A DNA stretch of 64,000 nt from Adlercreutzia sp. ZJ141 (lineage in GTDB: Bacteria; Actinomycetota; Coriobacteriia; Coriobacteriales; Eggerthellaceae): NCBI RefSeq assembly GCF_011038965.1, contig NZ_JAAKEB010000003.1, positions 62,001 through 126,000 of the forward strand, written 5' to 3'. This document shows, piece by piece, positions 61,802-64,000 of this stretch (positions are counted from its first letter, which is position 1; every line of letters starts with the position of its first letter). The notes beneath the pieces are model-generated. The model had not been told where the DNA came from and searched no databases. It worked only from the letters and a program-made list of their open reading frames with translations. The position numbers and the translations under genes were made by a program.

Positions 61802-62293
61802 ATGGGCGCAGCACCGGCATATTCTGCATACGCACAGCGTCAGGCGGCGCGGTCCTCCCAGTGGGCTCCAGCTCGCACCACGCGCGACCGTATTGATGTC
61901 GTACCGGGTCGTCGTGCGCACACTACACATCCCGTGCCGCAACAGTCGAGTGCTGTGTTCGTGGCGAAGGTGGTTGCTGTTGTGCTGTTGGTGGTGGCGG
62001 TTATGGGTATTGCCCGCATCGCGCTGACCACCGCAACCGTTACGACGTCTATTCAGTCACAGGAACTGTCGAGTCAGATCGAGGACGCCCGTTCCAACGG
62101 TGTGGCGCTCGAGGCCTCGCAAACGGTGCTTGCTAGTTCGACTCGCGTCAAGAACATGGCGACTGGCCTTGGTATGGCAGCTCCCACATCGGTTGAAAAC
62201 CTAACGCTTCCCGAAGACGTAGTTGCCACCGACGCCAATGGCGCACTGTCGCTTTCCAAGAGCCTCGACCGCGTGGCAAACGCCGGAGAGTAA
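61802..62293 (+). CDS. FtsL-like cell division protein
   Basis: A 163-residue single-pass membrane protein. A 50-residue cytoplasmic N-terminus rich in Ala/Arg/Pro precedes one hydrophobic helix (AVFVAKVVAVVLLVVAVMGIARIAL, about residues 52-75), followed by a coiled-coil stretch (SIQSQELSSQIEDARSNGVALEASQTVLASSTRVKNMATGLGMAAP). Position between rsmH and the PBP gene and this architecture identify it as the FtsL/septum-component equivalent, although FtsL sequences diverge strongly. ATG 61802 has AAAGGGGG upstream. Confidence 0.78.
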   Translation: MGAAPAYSAYAQRQAARSSQWAPARTTRDRIDVVPGRRAHTTHPVPQQSSAVFVAKVVAVVLLVVAVMGIARIALTTATVTTSIQSQELSSQIEDARSNGVALEASQTVLASSTRVKNMATGLGMAAPTSVENLTLPEDVVATDANGALSLSKSLDRVANAGE

Positions 62294-62301
62294 GTTCGAG
62301 C

Positions 62302-64000
62302 ATGGCTGCCAGACACAACACGCCTCGCAGGTCAGCGGGCCGGCGGGGGCAATCACCTTCACGTCAGCGAGCTTCTCGCGATCGCCGCAGTCAGGCGTCG
62401 TCTGTTATGCGCTTTGAAAACGACTCGAATCGCACAGCGTGGATTCTCCTCGTGTTTGTTATTTGCGCCCTTGTGCTGGTGGGGAGGCTATTCTTCTGCA
62501 GTGTTATCCAAGCACCCGAGTATTCAGCAATCGCCGAAGATATACGCAAGGTTGATCTGGTTGATGAGCCGAGGCGCGGTACGATCTACGACCGTAATGG
62601 AAATGTGCTCGCCATTAGTGTCGATGCGACTACAGTGTACGCTAATCCCAGCGAGATCAAAGACATTGACGCCACAGTGGCCGCGCTTGTGGAGTGTTTG
62701 GGGGGCGACGAGGATGCCGAAGAGGCGTACCGCGCCAGCCTGATGGGTCCAGGCATCAACTTCTCCTACGTGAAGCGCAAAGCCGATGTTAATGACGCAC
62801 AAAAGCTTGAAGAAAAGAATCTTCCCGGCATCTACTTCCTCGAAGACACACGTCGCGAATATCCTTACGGCCAGGTGGCGGGGCAGATCATCGGCTGCTG
62901 CAGCATTGAAGCAGACCCGGAAGCGAACCGCGAGTACTACAAAGGACTCTGCGGCCTTGAACAGCAATACGACAGTATATTAAGCGGAACTCCGGGCAGG
63001 TACGCCGCTGAGCGTGGTGCCGACGGCACCCCCATCGCCGGGGGCGTGAAAGAAGACACGCCAGCAGTCGACGGCCAAGACATCGTCATATCTATCGACG
63101 TTGAGCTGCAGCAGGCTGCCGAAGAGCGCTTACTTGCGGGTGTAGAGCAGATGGGCGGTTCGAGTGGCACTGCGGTGGTTATGGACGGTGCTACCGGGGA
63201 GCTGTATGCGTGCGCTTCGCTTCCGCTGTTCAACCCGGCCGATCGCAGTGAGATTGAAGAGGGAGCCACGCAGCTGAAAGCCGCTAGCTACTTGTTTGAG
63301 CCCGGTTCGGTGTTTAAGACGGTTTCCATGATGAGTGCGCTCGAGTCGGGTGCGTATGGTCCCGATGATCAGGTGTTCTGTCCAGCTACCATTGAGGCTG
63401 ACGGCTATCAGGTGTCCGACGCTCACGAGCGAGGGGATGCTACCTTCACCGTGCGCCAGATTCTTGACCAGTCATCGAACGTTGGCATATCGCTGATAAC
63501 CGAGAAGGCTGGTTTCGACACGCTCAACGACTCCATCAGGCGCTACGGTTTCGACAAGCTCACCGGTGTTGACTATCCGGGCGAGCAGCTCGGCTATTTG
63601 CTCGACTTTGATCAATGGTCGCACATCGCTGGATGGAACATCGCGTTTGGGCAGGGGATTTCAGTCAACGCATTGCAGGTGACCCGCTTTTTCGGTGCGT
63701 TGGTCAACGAAGGCACTGCATGCACTCCGCACTTCTTGGTAAGCTTGCCGCAATCGGGTGAGCAGCCGCAATATGCCACCGAGGATATCGTCGAAAATGA
63801 CGAGGCGCTGCCCACTATTCAGAGCATGCTGCAGACGGTAGTCAGCGACGGCACGGGCAAGATGGCTGCGATCGATGGATTTGAGGTTGCTGGTAAGACC
63901 TCCACTGCCGAGATCTACGACGAAGAGAACGGCGGCTACCGAAAGGGTGTCTACACGTTGTGCTTTTCGGGATTTCTTGCCAACTCGTCCAGTCAGTTGG
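62302..64000 (+). CDS. penicillin-binding protein (FtsI/SpoVD type), 3' end beyond window
   Basis: Class B PBP, transpeptidase for septal peptidoglycan, cut by the window edge after 566 codons. A basic Arg/Ser-rich 50-residue tail, one membrane helix (TAWILLVFVICALVLVGRLFF) and then the dimerisation domain starting VDEPRRGTIYDRNGNVLAIS. Active site: SxxK in EPGSVFKTVS, SxN in DQSSNVGIS. The third motif reads AGKTSTAE, KTS where KTG or KSG is usual. ATG 62302 is 8 bases after the FtsL-like stop without a clear ribosome site. Confidence 0.92.
   Translation, partial: MAARHNTPRRSAGRRGQSPSRQRASRDRRSQASSVMRFENDSNRTAWILLVFVICALVLVGRLFFCSVIQAPEYSAIAEDIRKVDLVDEPRRGTIYDRNGNVLAISVDATTVYANPSEIKDIDATVAALVECLGGDEDAEEAYRASLMGPGINFSYVKRKADVNDAQKLEEKNLPGIYFLEDTRREYPYGQVAGQIIGCCSIEADPEANREYYKGLCGLEQQYDSILSGTPGRYAAERGADGTPIAGGVKEDTPAVDGQDIVISIDVELQQAAEERLLAGVEQMGGSSGTAVVMDGATGELYACASLPLFNPADRSEIEEGATQLKAASYLFEPGSVFKTVSMMSALESGAYGPDDQVFCPATIEADGYQVSDAHERGDATFTVRQILDQSSNVGISLITEKAGFDTLNDSIRRYGFDKLTGVDYPGEQLGYLLDFDQWSHIAGWNIAFGQGISVNALQVTRFFGALVNEGTACTPHFLVSLPQSGEQPQYATEDIVENDEALPTIQSMLQTVVSDGTGKMAAIDGFEVAGKTSTAEIYDEENGGYRKGVYTLCFSGFLANSSSQL

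Overview
The window is GC-rich chromosomal DNA from an anaerobic actinobacterium, most likely a member of the Coriobacteriia, family Eggerthellaceae (Slackia/Eggerthella-like). This rests on gene content, not on a 16S gene: two-subunit GlyQ/GlyS, a PPDK and its DUF299 regulator, an EFR1 flavodoxin-ferredoxin, an atypical OmpR-type regulator beside glnA, frequent GTG starts, and a split FixABCX/Cai-like cluster with OFA-type transporters. There are no rRNA or recognisable tRNA genes, no CRISPR array, and no complete insertion sequence or prophage.

Layout. 1-6.3 kb: end of glyQ, glyS, PPDK regulator and ppdK, closed by a terminator. 6.4-12.5 kb: accessory genes (class II Fic protein with a small partner, a spermidine-synthase-like methyltransferase, endonuclease IV, an HD protein, a DUF3990/DUF3791 pair, an EFR1 ferredoxin). 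12.5-19.9 kb: a decaying, repeat-rich island with an AAA/PD-(D/E)XK ATPase, a membrane-bound XRE regulator with PAP2 phosphatase, an intact hipB with a deleted hipA, a DUF6323/DUF6179 pair, and fragments of second copies of several of these genes. 19.9-36.5 kb: housekeeping genes (gtrA, dgt, azlCD, glnA with a GlnR-like regulator, polA, rplU-rpmA, obgE-proBA-nadD-yqeK-rsfS-murJ). 36.6-44.3 kb: DUF1846, a copper operon (csoR, copA with an embedded copZ), a large palindromic element, a DUF6273 protein and a second DUF3990 pair. 44.4-46 kb: a fragment of pyrG, then xerD.

46.1-59.2 kb is the most distinctive block: a divergent cluster encoding a MerR regulator, MBL-fold hydrolase, EtfAB, acyl-CoA dehydrogenase, acyl-CoA ligase, two MFS carriers, a CaiB-type CoA transferase, FixC, FixX and a small tetra-cysteine protein. 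Three identically built MerR-type promoters (TTGACT, CTCAA-N5-TTGAG, 19-bp spacer) sit before the CoA transferase, fixC and the dehydrogenase. The set suggests import of an organic acid, its activation to a CoA thioester, reduction of a double bond with electrons delivered through ETF/FixCX, and transfer of CoA from product to new substrate. No enoyl-CoA hydratase is present, so the substrate is probably already unsaturated. The substrate is unknown. 59.3-64 kb: a DUF2442/DUF4160 pair and the start of the division/cell-wall cluster (mraZ, rsmH, ftsL-like, PBP cut by the window end).
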